Shown here piece by piece: positions 51,650 to 61,738 of a stretch of 64,000 nucleotides of DNA. Position numbers and translations under genes: made by a program. The DNA comes from UBA9300 sp032260385 (GTDB lineage: Bacteria > Bacteroidota > Bacteroidia > Bacteroidales > VadinHA17). Position 1 is the stretch's first letter; each line of letters opens with the position of its first letter. The notes under the pieces were generated by a model. It was given only the letters and a program-made list of their open reading frames with translations. It was not told the origin of the DNA and ran no database searches. The stretch spans positions 124,001 through 188,000 of the forward strand of contig JAVVEL010000002.1 in the NCBI GenBank assembly GCA_032260385.1, written 5' to 3'.

Positions 51650-52924
51650 TTAGAATTTTCCTTTCATAATTGTCTCAGACCTGTCGGGGCCAACAGATAC
51701 TATATTAACTGGCACGCCGGTTTCCTTTTCAATAAAACTGACATAATCCTTCAGGGCACCAGGGAGCTTATCATATTCCCTTATCCCCGTAATATCCTCA
51801 TTCCAGCCCTTCATTTCAATATATACAGGTTCAATGTCAGCATTAACATCAAAAGGCAGTTCTTCAACAAAGGAGTTTCCTCTTTTATAGGCGGTGCACA
51901 CTTTAATTTTCTCAAAGCCTGTTAAAACATCGGCCTTCGTCATAAAAAGGGATGTAACACCGTTAATCATGCAGGAATATTTCAATGCAGGTATGTCGAG
52001 CCAGCCGCAGCGCCTTGGTCTGCCTGTTGTAGAACCGTATTCATAACCGCTGTCACGAAGTTTCTGGCCTGTGTTATTTTCTAATTCTGTTGGGAAGGGG
52101 CCACCTCCGACACGTGTGCAATATGCTTTGAAGATACCAAATATCCTGCCTATTTTGCGTGGTGATACTCCCATACCGGAGCAGGCACCTGCACTTATGG
52201 TATTAGAAGATGTTACATAGGGATATGACCCGAAATCAATATCCAGCATCGTGCCCTGTGCCCCTTCGGCCAGTATCCTTTTGTCTTCGTCAATGCTTTT
52301 ATTAATGTAGTATTCGGTATTGATTATCCGGAATTTTCTTAACATCTCAATGCCTTCAAACCATTCCTTTTCATATTCTTCAAGCCTGCTATCTGTTTCA
52401 TAGTTTTGGAGTATCTTAAGATGTCTTTCCCTGTGCAGAGTATAAATATCCCGGAAATTATCCTTTAAGATTTCTCCTGTGCGAAGACCCGACCGTGATG
52501 TTTTATCAGTATATGCCGGACCTATACCTTTAAGTGTGGATCCAATCCTCATTTCTCCCTTTTCATCTTCATATGCGGCATCAAGGAGACGGTGGGTGGG
52601 AAGGATAAGGTGTGCCCTGCTTGAGATAATTATTTTATCGACAAGCTCATCTACCGGTATTTCCAGCGACTTTACTTCCTTCAGGAAGATTGACGGATCA
52701 ATAACAAGTCCGTTCCCTATGATATTGAGCTTGTCTTTTCTGAAAATACCGGAAGGTATTGTGTGCAGGATATATTTCTTATTTTCAAATATTAGTGTAT
52801 GACCTGCGTTAGGTCCTCCCTGGAACCTGGCGATAATGTCGTATTCTGGAGTGAGGGCATCCACTATTTTCCCTTTTCCCTCATCACCCCATTGCAGTCC
52901 CAGCAGAATATCAATTTCTCCCAT
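51650..52924 (-). CDS. purA: adenylosuccinate synthetase
   Basis: A 424-residue GTP-dependent enzyme that joins IMP and aspartate in AMP synthesis. It has the N-terminal GLQWGDEGKGKIVDAL, GPNAGHTLIFENKKYILHTIPSGI, GSTLKGIGPAYTDKTSRSG, EGAQGTMLDIDFGSYPYVTSSNT, and the C-terminal GRPRRCGWLDIPALKYS and IVSVGPDRSETI. Every catalytic block is present and the length is normal. It is monocistronic as far as can be seen: about 100 bp separates it from the activase gene upstream on the same strand. Confidence 0.97.
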   Translation of the reverse strand: MGEIDILLGLQWGDEGKGKIVDALTPEYDIIARFQGGPNAGHTLIFENKKYILHTIPSGIFRKDKLNIIGNGLVIDPSIFLKEVKSLEIPVDELVDKIIISSRAHLILPTHRLLDAAYEDEKGEMRIGSTLKGIGPAYTDKTSRSGLRTGEILKDNFRDIYTLHRERHLKILQNYETDSRLEEYEKEWFEGIEMLRKFRIINTEYYINKSIDEDKRILAEGAQGTMLDIDFGSYPYVTSSNTISAGACSGMGVSPRKIGRIFGIFKAYCTRVGGGPFPTELENNTGQKLRDSGYEYGSTTGRPRRCGWLDIPALKYSCMINGVTSLFMTKADVLTGFEKIKVCTAYKRGNSFVEELPFDVNADIEPVYIEMKGWNEDITGIREYDKLPGALKDYVSFIEKETGVPVNIVSVGPDRSETIMKGKF

Positions 52925-53022
52925 ACCCGGATAATAATAATTAAAAAAAACACCGAAAATTACTAATTATTTTCCTTATTGGCGACAAGTATGGAATCTT
53001 GTTAATAACTAAGCCTCCTGTC

Positions 53023-56000
53023 TTAATCTATCAGGTGATAATTATTTTCGCGGCAGTACTCATGAGCCTGGTGCATGAAGGCCTGCAGGTGTGTTTCAAT
53101 ACTTGCATCCTGCTGCCCGTCGTAAGCAAAGTTCAACCACGGTATATTGTTATGGTCTTTCTTAAAGTCACCTGAAACAGATGACACAATAGTCCCGGGC
53201 ATACATGTAAATGGCAGTATGTATACCACGCCTGAGATCTTAAGCCCCGTTAATGAATCAGCTGAACCCAGTGCGACAACAGGCTCCCCGTCGTAATCCC
53301 GGTGTATATAAGGTGCAGATCCCCTTATAAGGTCATCAACAGTGAAATAATCTCTGAGCTTAATATAATTGTGAGCAGCTTTATTCATCTGCCTGGCTGT
53401 ATATTGCTGGTAAAATTCCTGTACCCTGGATTTTAGTATCCCCTTATAATCATTCTTCCATTTGCTGTCACGGGTATACCTGTAAGTCGAGTAGTGTAGC
53501 CATTCGCAGAACCTTGGTACCATTGTTTCGGCTCCAAGTGCTTCAAGCCTGTCGACGAGAAAAGCACTGCAATAGGGGTTATCTCTCATGAATATCTCCC
53601 CGACAACAGCTATTACCGGCTTTCGCTCGCTGTTATGCACGGGTATTTCAGAAAATGCCTTGCCGGCTTTTGCTAGTAAAGTGGGTATGCCGCGGGCTCC
53701 TTTTTCGACCAGGCTTATTAAGCTCTTGAAGTAATCATCATATACCCTGTTGGTAGCGCCCTTATTTTTTTCATAAGGCCGTGTTTCCTGCTTGTACTTC
53801 CTGAGAATGTCAAATCCATTCGATCCCAGCCATGCGTTCATCCTGAATTTCTGTGCATGTTCCCTTGTAAGTTCGGCATAAGCATTATCATTGCTGGGTG
53901 TTACGAGAGAAACATCATGGAAGCCAAGTTTATCAAAGATTTGCCTCTGAAGCTTATTATAATCTCCAAAACGGCAGGGCCCATTATGATCGGGCATGAA
54001 GAAGGCCACTTTTGAGGGATCGCATCCGGGCTCCCTGAGTTTTTTAAGAAAGCTGCCGGTAGTGCATATCATCGGGAAACATTCCTGGCCCGTTGTATGT
54101 TTGCCTGCTATTTCCAGGTCTTCTTCATCCTGCATAGGCAGTACCTCAGAGTTAATTCCACAACCCCTTGTTGCTGCAGAAAGGATGTGCACCACATCAT
54201 TGGCATATGGATAATATAAGGTCCGGCCTTCCAACTGGTTGTTCGGTGCTGACTTTTTAAAATTTACACTGAGTGTTTTATCCTTATTTTTATCATATCC
54301 TTTAAGACTGTCAAGGAAGGCTTCACACCTTGTTATCATTCCTGCATCTGCACTGTGTTCATCAACCTCGAGGTGAAGGAAGGGTTTCCCCTTCATTTCA
54401 TGCCTGACATAATGGGTAATAAAAGAATCAGGGCCACACCTGAAATTACCTATATAGGCAGCATAAAGATCATCTGAATTTCTTACCAGGCGTGAGGCTG
54501 CAATAATTTTCTGACCATTGGGCCAGTACATCATTGGGTAATCATCAAATATATTTTCTTCCTCCAGGGGCAGAAAATCAACCGGTAATGGCAGTGTCCT
54601 AAGAGTAATAAGCTTTTCTATGAGCCTCAGATTAAGGTAAGGATCACCGGTATTGTATGGACGTCCCAGTATAACTATCTTCTTGATACCTTCTCCGTAA
54701 TTTTTGCTGATTATCTCCCTGCCCCTCAAACGCAACGATTCTTCAAAGGCCCCCTGGACCATGTCGGCCTTAAGTATTGCCTTCCATGTAAGTGAAGGTT
54801 TAATGCCAAATGATTCTTTCATGAATTTTCCCAGCTCCTTTTTCAGGGCTGTCTTAAAGTACCTGAAATGTAAGGCAGGCATTAGCAGCTTATCCCTGAC
54901 AGACTTATCTTTAAAAGCACTTTTTATCATAAAGGGTGCTGCCTGTACCCACGGGCAGTTGCAGTTACTTGTAGGATTGTCACGAAGGTCTTTCATATTT
55001 ACAATAAAAGGAAGAAAGATATAATCAACCCCTTTGTCGAGAAGATTCTTTACATGCCCATGTACCAGCTCCATGGGAAGGCATGTCTCAGAAACCATAA
55101 GTTCGATTGATTCTTTTACAATCCTGCTGTTTGACTCATCCGATAGTACCAGGTTAAAGCCCAGCTCTTCAAAAAAACTACGCCAGAATGGGAACTGCTG
55201 GTAAAACAGCATCAGGGCACGGGGAAGGCCAATACTTGTTTTGGTCCTGTCAGATTTTTCAACATAGTCTCCAAGGAGCCTCTCTGTTCTTTCCCTGAAA
55301 AGGTCAGGAATATTGTTTTCCTTCTTTTTTCTTTCCTCTTTTTCATACTTTTCACAACGCCCGCCGTAAAAGAGAGCTTTTTTTTCTCCTTCGATCCTGA
55401 TGGTTTGTATTTCGCAATTATTTGAACATGCCTGGCATGTAAAGCGTTTTACGGAGTAAGTTTTCTTACTTATTTCAAAACCCTTGAACCTTGTTTTTCC
55501 TCCTTCAATCATCTGTTCACGTGCAAGTATTGCTGCACCAATAGCCCCGGTGACATCAAAATGAGGCGGTATAGTAATTCTTTTGCCTGTAACTTTTTCA
55601 AAGGCTGCCACTACCGATTTATTGTTTGTTACACCACCCTGGAAGAAAATATTTTCACCTATGAGCTTTTCACCCACTACTTTCTGCAGATAATTCTGCA
55701 CTATTGAGTAAGCCAGTCCGCCAAGGAGGTCATTCAGGAATACTCCTTTCTGCTGGTGTGAGTTAAGGTCAGATTCCATAAATACCGTACATCGATCACC
55801 CAGTTTAACAGGTTTTTTTGACTCAAGGGCAAGCTTGCCAAACTCCTCTTTAATATTGATGTCAAGTTTTTCAGCCTGTTCCTCCAGGAAAGAACCTGTT
55901 CCTGCAGCACAAACCTTATTCATTTCAAAATCAACAACCACACCGTTTTTTATGCTGATATATTTTGAGTCCTGGCCACCGATTTCAAAAATTGTATCAA

Positions 56001-57261
56001 CGGTATTATCATATGCGATGGCCGCCCTGGCCTGTGCAGTTATTTCATTTTGAATAGTGTCAGCTCCTATGAAATCACCTGTCAGATATCGTCCTGATCC
56101 TGTTGTTCCTGCCGCTCTTACCCTTACATTGGTGCCTGTCTCGTCATAAATTTCCCTTAAACCCCTTCTTATTGCGTCCAGGGGCTTACTGGCCGTAGGG
56201 AGGTACCTTCTTGCTATAACATTATTATCCTTGTCAATAAGTACTACATTCGTACTCAGGGATCCAACATCCAGGCCCAGGTAAACGTCCAATATTTCGA
56301 TCCCTGGCGGTCTTGGTTTCACCTCTTTGTTATATATTGCATCTGAAACTATCAGGGGATCAAGATGATATGTCTTTCCGCCGTCTGATTGAAGATAGTT
56401 TTCAAGGAGGGCTGTGCCTTCATATTGCCGCCCTCTCTGTTTATGTCTCAAATTATAACACACTGCCCCTATTGCACCCATTGAAGCATAATGTTCAGGC
56501 ATAATAAGTTCTCCAGGCCTAAGGTCAAAGACTTCTGTTATTGCCCTTCTCATGCCTGTATTTGCCGCTACTCCTCCCTGGAAAATAAAAGGTTTTTCGA
56601 GCTTTTTGCCCCTTCCAAGAGTAGATTTATAATTTCGTGCAACAGCAAAACATAGTCCTGCAACAATATCGTGAAGCGGGGTGGCAATCTGCTGAAGATG
56701 TATCATATCACTTTTTGCAAATACGCTGCATCTTCCCGCTATCCTGGGTGGATTTTCAGATCTTTCAGCAAGCTCACCAAATTCATTTTCAATTTTAATC
56801 CCTATTCTTTTAGCCTGCTGGTCAAGAAATGAACCCGTGCCCGCAGCACAGAGGCTGTTGAGGGAAAAATCTGACAGGCGTGAGGCATGCGGCTCACCGT
56901 CTGCTTCCATCTGGATTAGTTTTGAGTCTTCTCCACCTATTTCAATAACGGTGCGCACATTGGGGAATAAACTTGATACCGCTTCGGATTGGGCAATAAC
57001 TTCATTTACAAAGATCCCGCCCAGAAGCTCTTTTGCCTGTTTACCCCCACTGCCTGTGAAAGAAAGTGTAGAAAAATTTGTGAGGCCAAATTTCGTTTTA
57101 ATAGCCTTTAATATTTTTAGGACTACCTTGAAAGGTTTGCCCTGGCAGTATGAATAATCCTCATAAAATACTTCACCCTGTTTGTTAATTATAACAGTAT
57201 TTACAGAAATTGAGCCTATATCCATACCTAGGTGGCATTCACCAGGAAGTACATTGTTCAT
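53023..57261 (-). CDS. giant BadF/BcrA-type CoA-dehydratase activase with two ATPase domains and DUF2229
   Basis: A 1412-residue protein. Two ASKHA ATPase domains stand in tandem: about 8-270 (GMDIGSISVNTVIINK, EIGGEDSKLIQ, CAAGTGSFLDQQA, GRCSVFAKSD) and about 328-590 (GLDVGSLSTNVVLIDK, EIGGQDSKYIS, CAAGTGSFLEEQA, DRCTVFMESD). Each has the Cys pair that in HgdC-type dimers bridges a [4Fe-4S] cluster, so one chain could form its own pseudo-dimer. DUF2229 (about 660-900) and a C-terminal region resembling dehydratase subunits (CNCPWVQAAPF, HTTGQECFPMICTTG) follow. Such proteins push low-potential electrons into enzymes by ATP hydrolysis. The target enzyme is unknown; no separate dehydratase is adjacent. 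Confidence 0.88.
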   Translation of the reverse strand: MNNVLPGECHLGMDIGSISVNTVIINKQGEVFYEDYSYCQGKPFKVVLKILKAIKTKFGLTNFSTLSFTGSGGKQAKELLGGIFVNEVIAQSEAVSSLFPNVRTVIEIGGEDSKLIQMEADGEPHASRLSDFSLNSLCAAGTGSFLDQQAKRIGIKIENEFGELAERSENPPRIAGRCSVFAKSDMIHLQQIATPLHDIVAGLCFAVARNYKSTLGRGKKLEKPFIFQGGVAANTGMRRAITEVFDLRPGELIMPEHYASMGAIGAVCYNLRHKQRGRQYEGTALLENYLQSDGGKTYHLDPLIVSDAIYNKEVKPRPPGIEILDVYLGLDVGSLSTNVVLIDKDNNVIARRYLPTASKPLDAIRRGLREIYDETGTNVRVRAAGTTGSGRYLTGDFIGADTIQNEITAQARAAIAYDNTVDTIFEIGGQDSKYISIKNGVVVDFEMNKVCAAGTGSFLEEQAEKLDINIKEEFGKLALESKKPVKLGDRCTVFMESDLNSHQQKGVFLNDLLGGLAYSIVQNYLQKVVGEKLIGENIFFQGGVTNNKSVVAAFEKVTGKRITIPPHFDVTGAIGAAILAREQMIEGGKTRFKGFEISKKTYSVKRFTCQACSNNCEIQTIRIEGEKKALFYGGRCEKYEKEERKKKENNIPDLFRERTERLLGDYVEKSDRTKTSIGLPRALMLFYQQFPFWRSFFEELGFNLVLSDESNSRIVKESIELMVSETCLPMELVHGHVKNLLDKGVDYIFLPFIVNMKDLRDNPTSNCNCPWVQAAPFMIKSAFKDKSVRDKLLMPALHFRYFKTALKKELGKFMKESFGIKPSLTWKAILKADMVQGAFEESLRLRGREIISKNYGEGIKKIVILGRPYNTGDPYLNLRLIEKLITLRTLPLPVDFLPLEEENIFDDYPMMYWPNGQKIIAASRLVRNSDDLYAAYIGNFRCGPDSFITHYVRHEMKGKPFLHLEVDEHSADAGMITRCEAFLDSLKGYDKNKDKTLSVNFKKSAPNNQLEGRTLYYPYANDVVHILSAATRGCGINSEVLPMQDEEDLEIAGKHTTGQECFPMICTTGSFLKKLREPGCDPSKVAFFMPDHNGPCRFGDYNKLQRQIFDKLGFHDVSLVTPSNDNAYAELTREHAQKFRMNAWLGSNGFDILRKYKQETRPYEKNKGATNRVYDDYFKSLISLVEKGARGIPTLLAKAGKAFSEIPVHNSERKPVIAVVGEIFMRDNPYCSAFLVDRLEALGAETMVPRFCEWLHYSTYRYTRDSKWKNDYKGILKSRVQEFYQQYTARQMNKAAHNYIKLRDYFTVDDLIRGSAPYIHRDYDGEPVVALGSADSLTGLKISGVVYILPFTCMPGTIVSSVSGDFKKDHNNIPWLNFAYDGQQDASIETHLQAFMHQAHEYCRENNYHLID

Positions 57262-57347
57262 CTGATCTGAATTTACCGTGTAAAAACCGTTATATAATCA
57301 CTATTGTCCATTAACTGCTGACATCATTACACAGCAGCTTACAATTA

Positions 57348-57794
57348 TCAGTCTTTTTTATCCTTGCTTGTACCGTAAATATAAAGGGAATGATATAAGG
57401 GGTTAAAATTATGCAGCTCACAGGCTGTGTTGATAATTTCGTGAATTCGCGGGTCACAGAATTCAATTACCTTGCCGGTCTCTGTATCTATCAGATGATC
57501 GTGCTGGCCGCAATTATATGCTCTTTCAAACTGTGCAATGTTTTTTCCAAACTGATGTTTTATTACAAGGTTACAATCAAGAAGCAGGTCAATTGTATTG
57601 TATAATGTAGCCCTGCTTACCCTGTAATTCTTGTTTTTCATAAAGATATAAAGAGATTCAATATCGAAATGCCCCGATCTTGAGTATATCTCATCAAGAA
57701 TTGCAAATCGTTCAGGTGTTTTACGGTGCCCCTTCTTTTCCAGATAGGCTGTAAATATCTGTTTTACGGTTCTTTTGGTTTCTTCGTTAACCAT
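57348..57794 (-). CDS. fur: Fur-family transcriptional regulator
   Basis: A 148-residue repressor. The N-terminal winged helix has the recognition region GHRKTPERFAILDEIYSRSGHFDIESLYIFMKNKNYRVSRATLYNTIDLLLDCNLV. The C-terminal dimerisation part has the His-rich metal site GQHDHLIDTETGKVIEF. The CxxC zinc pair of classical Fur is absent, as in many Bacteroidota members. It senses iron, zinc or peroxide; the sequence does not tell which. It lies between rel/spoT and the activase gene on the same strand, with gaps of 83 and 86 bp. Confidence 0.9.
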   Translation of the reverse strand: MVNEETKRTVKQIFTAYLEKKGHRKTPERFAILDEIYSRSGHFDIESLYIFMKNKNYRVSRATLYNTIDLLLDCNLVIKHQFGKNIAQFERAYNCGQHDHLIDTETGKVIEFCDPRIHEIINTACELHNFNPLYHSLYIYGTSKDKKD

Positions 57795-57877
57795 ATTTAA
57801 ACCAGATTAAAATAACCAAATTAAATGATTTTTTTCTTCAATACAAATAGTAGTTACCGGAAGCCGGGATGTTCTCT

Positions 57878-60121
57878 TCAGTTAAAATCTTCAACTCTTT
57901 TTACCCTGTCAACTCCTTCAAGATTTACCAGTTTCATTATCAGGTTGTTGAGGTCTTTGGTGTGATGTACATACACATCAATGGTGCCTTCGAAAATACC
58001 GTCATTAACGTTAATTGTGATATTTCGCATGTTTACGTTCAGTTCACGGGATATTATGTTTGTAATATCGTTCACCACACCCATCCTGTCTATTCCTTCA
58101 AGATGGATCTGTGCCAGGAAGGACACCATTTTATGAATAGTCCATTTTACTGCAATCAGCCTGTTCCCTTCACTTGACATTAGCCTTACAGCAACTGGGC
58201 ACTTGGGCTTATGAATTATTATTTTACCGTCGGATGCTATATAACCCACCGCTTCATCCCCGGGGATTGGTTTGCAGCACTTGGCTATTTCATAGTCAGG
58301 TTTCAGGTCATCTACACTTTCCCTTATAAGATAAGGTACCCTGGTATCAATATTTCTATCCTTTGCTTCCTCCTTTTTCTTTGATTCTCTCTGTGAACCG
58401 GGCATTTTGAGTTCCCAGTACTTAATAATGCGGCTGCTTGGGTTCTTTTTGAGTATTTTTTTTATATTATCCAGGCTGATAGTATCATTTCCTATTTTTG
58501 AGTACAGGTCATCCCTGCTAATGCATTCATATCCTGGGAGGAGTTTATCATAAACCTCTGAATTATGTGTTACTTTAAGCTCTCTCAGTTTCTCTTCAAG
58601 AATATTTTTCCCCCTGTCTTTAAGTTCTTTTATTTCAGTCCTCAGTGAGTGCTTTATTGCTGATTTCGCCTTGGCTACCGTAACGTAGTCGAGCCATTCC
58701 TTCACAGGTTTGGCCTTGTCGCTTGTAATTATTTCAACCTGGTCGCCACTCTGGAGTATTGTATTCAATGTTTGCAGTTTATAATTGATTTTAGCTCCTA
58801 TGGCATTGTTACCAATCTCCGTGTGTATCTCGTAGGCAAAATCAAGTGCAGTTGCACCTTTTGGCAGTGTTATAATGTTTCCTTTGGGGGTAAATACCAT
58901 TATCTCCGATGAGAAAAGATTCATTTTAAACTCATCCAGGAATTCAATGGGGTCGCTGTTCGGGCTCTCCAGCATTTCCCTTATTTTCTTTATCCATTTA
59001 TCAAGTTCGCTTTCCGGTGCATTGTCGCCTTTGTATTTCCAGTGAGCGGCATAGCCTCTTTCGGCATATTCATCCATGCGCTTACTCCTGATCTGGACTT
59101 CCACCCATCTTCCGTGAGGGCCCATTACTGTGAGGTGAAGGGCTTCATAGCCGTTTGCTTTTGGGCGGCTTACCCAATCGCGAAGCCTGTCAGGCTTGGG
59201 CATGTAGATATCTGTAATAATTGAATATATATTCCAGCAGCTTGTTTTCTCCGATATCCCTTCAACAGGTTCAAAAACTATCCTTACGGCAAGTATGTCA
59301 TATATTTCTTCAAAGGGGACGTTTTTGGTCTGCATTTTTTTCCATATGGAATATATGGATTTAGGCCGTCCCGTAATATCAAAATTAAGGTTTTCAGCTT
59401 CCAGGCGAGCTATTATCGGGAGTGAAAACCTGTTTATCATGGCCTGGTTCTTTTTCTCGCTGTGTTTAAGCTTCCTGCTTATCTCATCGAATATTTTTGG
59501 GTGGCGGTACTTGAGACTGAGGTCTTCCAGCTCGGTTTTGATGGCGAAAAGACCCAGCCGGTGTGCCAGTGGAGCATAGAGGTAAATTGTTTCCCCGGCA
59601 ACCTTCATCTTTTTCCTTTCGGGCAGTGAGTCAAGGGTTCGCATATTATGCAGCCTGTCAGCAGTTTTAATAAGTATGACCCTTATATCGTCTGACAGGG
59701 TTAAAAGCATCTTCCTGAAATTTTCAGCCTGCTGTGAAGTATTTCTGTTATCGTAGTTGCCTGAGATTTTCGTTAAACCGTCAATGATTGATGCAATCTT
59801 TGGTCCGAAGTGTTTCTCAATATCTTCCAGGGTGTAATCGGTATCCTCAACAACATCATGAAGCAGAGCTGAGGCAATGGACTTTGCCCCAAGACCGAGT
59901 TCGGCATTTACTATCTTCGCTACTTCAATGGGATGAATAATATAGGGTTCGCCTGATCTTCTCCGCATATTCATGTGCGCCTTGTTGGCAAGATTGAATG
60001 CTTTTGTTATAAGTTCAATGCATTCAGGGGTGTTACACCTGATCAGATTGTCTTTTAATGCATTAAACTCTTTATTGATCAGTGCGAGATCTTCCTCTGT
60101 AAATATTTTTTTGTTCCCCAT
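57878..60121 (-). CDS. bifunctional (p)ppGpp synthetase/hydrolase (Rel/SpoT)
   Basis: A 747-residue stringent-response enzyme. The hydrolase HD domain (about 45-200) has intact SALLHDVVEDTDYT (His88-Asp89) and ADRLHNMRTL. The synthetase domain has GRPKSIYSIWKKMQTKNVPFEEIYDILAVRI and PKANGYEALHLTV. TGS (about 390-450), helical and C-terminal ACT domains follow. Both active sites look complete, so it should make and degrade (p)ppGpp. The start is ATG 60121, because a consensus -7 box at 60153-60146 lies over the earlier in-frame start (60148). Confidence 0.95.
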   Translation of the reverse strand: MGNKKIFTEEDLALINKEFNALKDNLIRCNTPECIELITKAFNLANKAHMNMRRRSGEPYIIHPIEVAKIVNAELGLGAKSIASALLHDVVEDTDYTLEDIEKHFGPKIASIIDGLTKISGNYDNRNTSQQAENFRKMLLTLSDDIRVILIKTADRLHNMRTLDSLPERKKMKVAGETIYLYAPLAHRLGLFAIKTELEDLSLKYRHPKIFDEISRKLKHSEKKNQAMINRFSLPIIARLEAENLNFDITGRPKSIYSIWKKMQTKNVPFEEIYDILAVRIVFEPVEGISEKTSCWNIYSIITDIYMPKPDRLRDWVSRPKANGYEALHLTVMGPHGRWVEVQIRSKRMDEYAERGYAAHWKYKGDNAPESELDKWIKKIREMLESPNSDPIEFLDEFKMNLFSSEIMVFTPKGNIITLPKGATALDFAYEIHTEIGNNAIGAKINYKLQTLNTILQSGDQVEIITSDKAKPVKEWLDYVTVAKAKSAIKHSLRTEIKELKDRGKNILEEKLRELKVTHNSEVYDKLLPGYECISRDDLYSKIGNDTISLDNIKKILKKNPSSRIIKYWELKMPGSQRESKKKEEAKDRNIDTRVPYLIRESVDDLKPDYEIAKCCKPIPGDEAVGYIASDGKIIIHKPKCPVAVRLMSSEGNRLIAVKWTIHKMVSFLAQIHLEGIDRMGVVNDITNIISRELNVNMRNITINVNDGIFEGTIDVYVHHTKDLNNLIMKLVNLEGVDRVKRVEDFN

Positions 60122-60145
60122 ATTCTCTATACAAGCGCCCAGCTG

Positions 60146-60153
60146 CAAATATA
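60146..60153 (-). promoter_or_regulatory. -7 promoter box for rel/spoT
   Basis: On the minus strand TATATTTG matches TAnnTTTG. The predicted transcript start near 60139 lies after the upstream in-frame start at 60148, which settles ATG 60121 as the real start. The -33 element is weak (TTTA). Confidence 0.5.
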
Positions 60154-60183
60154 GCGAATATTAAGCTCATTATAAACTAATAA

Positions 60184-61665
60184 TCAGGCTAATTGATTTA
60201 AAATAATGGTAATGGTACCCGTTTTGCTAATTATTTTTCCTTCAGGGGTTTCTGCCTCAATAAACCATATGTAAACATCTTCTGGCAGCCTCCTGCTTCC
60301 TTGACTTCCATCCCATCCTTCAAGAGGGTCATCAGTGTGGAACAGTGTGATGCCTGCCCTGTTCTTTATAATCATTTTATATCTTACCGGCGTGAAGGAA
60401 AGAACAGGCCTGAAGATATCATTTACAAGGTTACCATCAGGTGTGAATGCATTTGGCACATAAATATTCATGGGTTGTTCAAAACACTTCACTTCTGAAG
60501 TACTGCTGGCACCGTCGAAATAAGGATTGTAAGCCTCCTCGGCTATGATCCTGTAACATATGTTTTCCTGGCTTGTCTTATACATAAAAGTCTCCAGCTC
60601 ATCGGTATATGATGTATCATTAGCCGCTACTGCTGCTATTTCTTCAAAATAACCACTGTTATTCCTGAATATCCTGTATAAGGATACTCCTCCCCGCCAT
60701 AGGTGATAAGGATTCCAGTTGATCCTTAGCAGGCCATCTTCAAGGCTAAGGTTGAGATTAATGGTAGAGGCCGGATTTGAATATACAATTGGTTCTCCGC
60801 AACTGTTCAAAGCTGCAAGCCGGTAATATTTGATTCCGGCAGGTGGGCTTTCGTCAGTGTATTCAATAAGTCCGGTAGTATTGTTTGTTTCGTGGATATC
60901 AACAAATCCTGATGCTAAATCAGTGCTTCTTTCTATCCTGTACCGATTATACTCTGTAAGGGGATCGACTTTAAATGAAAGGTGAACAGAGCCGTCTTCA
61001 TTATAACTTGCATAATTGGCATTTATCCATTCAGGTGGTGCCGGAAGGTCGGTATTTCTGCAAAAGAGGTTGGAGAGTGATGCTGATCCGTCTGATAGGG
61101 TGGCTTCAATATAAAAGCAATATTCTGAGTATGATTCAAAAGACTCAATGCTGAAAATCGTATCAGCTGTTGTCCCTGCAATCACATAATCAGAGCCATC
61201 CCTGGAAAAATAAACAAGGTATTCATTCACTGCGGGCGAATCAGACAGATAAGCATTCCATAACAGGTCAATTTCATGCTTGCAGCTGTCGATCTGCCCT
61301 GTGATAAATACAGTGCTTAGAAAATTTGACAGGGGACTTACATTATCTGAAGAATCGATGGCTGCTATAACATAGCTTTCAGAATAATAGGAAGCATTAG
61401 AGGAAACATTGGTATACGTGGCGGCATCTGGCTGGTAGATGGTATCGATAGCATAGCCTTCCTCATTCAGAAAAAGGTATATAATGTAGCCTGCAACATC
61501 AGGAGAAGTGCTCGGAGTCCAATTTAATGAGGTATGACCGGTAAAGGGATTCACTGTCACAAGATCAAGAGTGGGAGACAGGGGTCTTTCTGTGTCCTGG
61601 GCTGAAAGGTAGGCAGCACAGCACAGTAAGCATATTAGCAGTATTGCGCTTATAAAATTCTTCAT
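60184..61665 (-). CDS. secreted fibronectin-type protein with type IX (type B, CHU_C) sorting domain
   Basis: A 493-residue protein counted from ATG 61665 (MKNFISAILLICLLCCAAYLSAQ, signal peptide). Three or four fibronectin type III-like modules (about 30-400) are followed by the gliding-motility-associated C-terminal sorting domain: IYVPNAFTPDGNLVNDIFRPV, YKMIIKNRAGITLFHTDDPLEGWDGS and EDVYIWFIEAETPEGK. It is the second such protein in the window and shares domain types with the 869-residue one at 7634. It should be exported by the type IX system and kept at the surface. The function of the mature region is unknown. Confidence 0.85.
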   Translation of the reverse strand: MKNFISAILLICLLCCAAYLSAQDTERPLSPTLDLVTVNPFTGHTSLNWTPSTSPDVAGYIIYLFLNEEGYAIDTIYQPDAATYTNVSSNASYYSESYVIAAIDSSDNVSPLSNFLSTVFITGQIDSCKHEIDLLWNAYLSDSPAVNEYLVYFSRDGSDYVIAGTTADTIFSIESFESYSEYCFYIEATLSDGSASLSNLFCRNTDLPAPPEWINANYASYNEDGSVHLSFKVDPLTEYNRYRIERSTDLASGFVDIHETNNTTGLIEYTDESPPAGIKYYRLAALNSCGEPIVYSNPASTINLNLSLEDGLLRINWNPYHLWRGGVSLYRIFRNNSGYFEEIAAVAANDTSYTDELETFMYKTSQENICYRIIAEEAYNPYFDGASSTSEVKCFEQPMNIYVPNAFTPDGNLVNDIFRPVLSFTPVRYKMIIKNRAGITLFHTDDPLEGWDGSQGSRRLPEDVYIWFIEAETPEGKIISKTGTITIILNQLA

Positions 61666-61725
61666 TATAGATCCCTTATACACAAACTTAATTAAAAAAC
61701 AGGCATTTCAGGTTGTTATTGTTTT

Positions 61726-61733
61726 TATATTTG
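61726..61733 (+). promoter_or_regulatory. -7 promoter box at the first ClC gene
   Basis: TATATTTG matches TAnnTTTG. The predicted transcript start (about 61739-61741) coincides with the start codon at 61739, so the mRNA may be leaderless or begin only a base or two before the ATG. Confidence 0.4.
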
Positions 61734-61738
61734 CATTT

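Noticed and set aside
57315..57337. CTGCTG/CAGCAG hairpin after fur as a terminator
   Set aside because: The stem is only six pairs with an 11-nt loop and no T-run follows on the fur strand.
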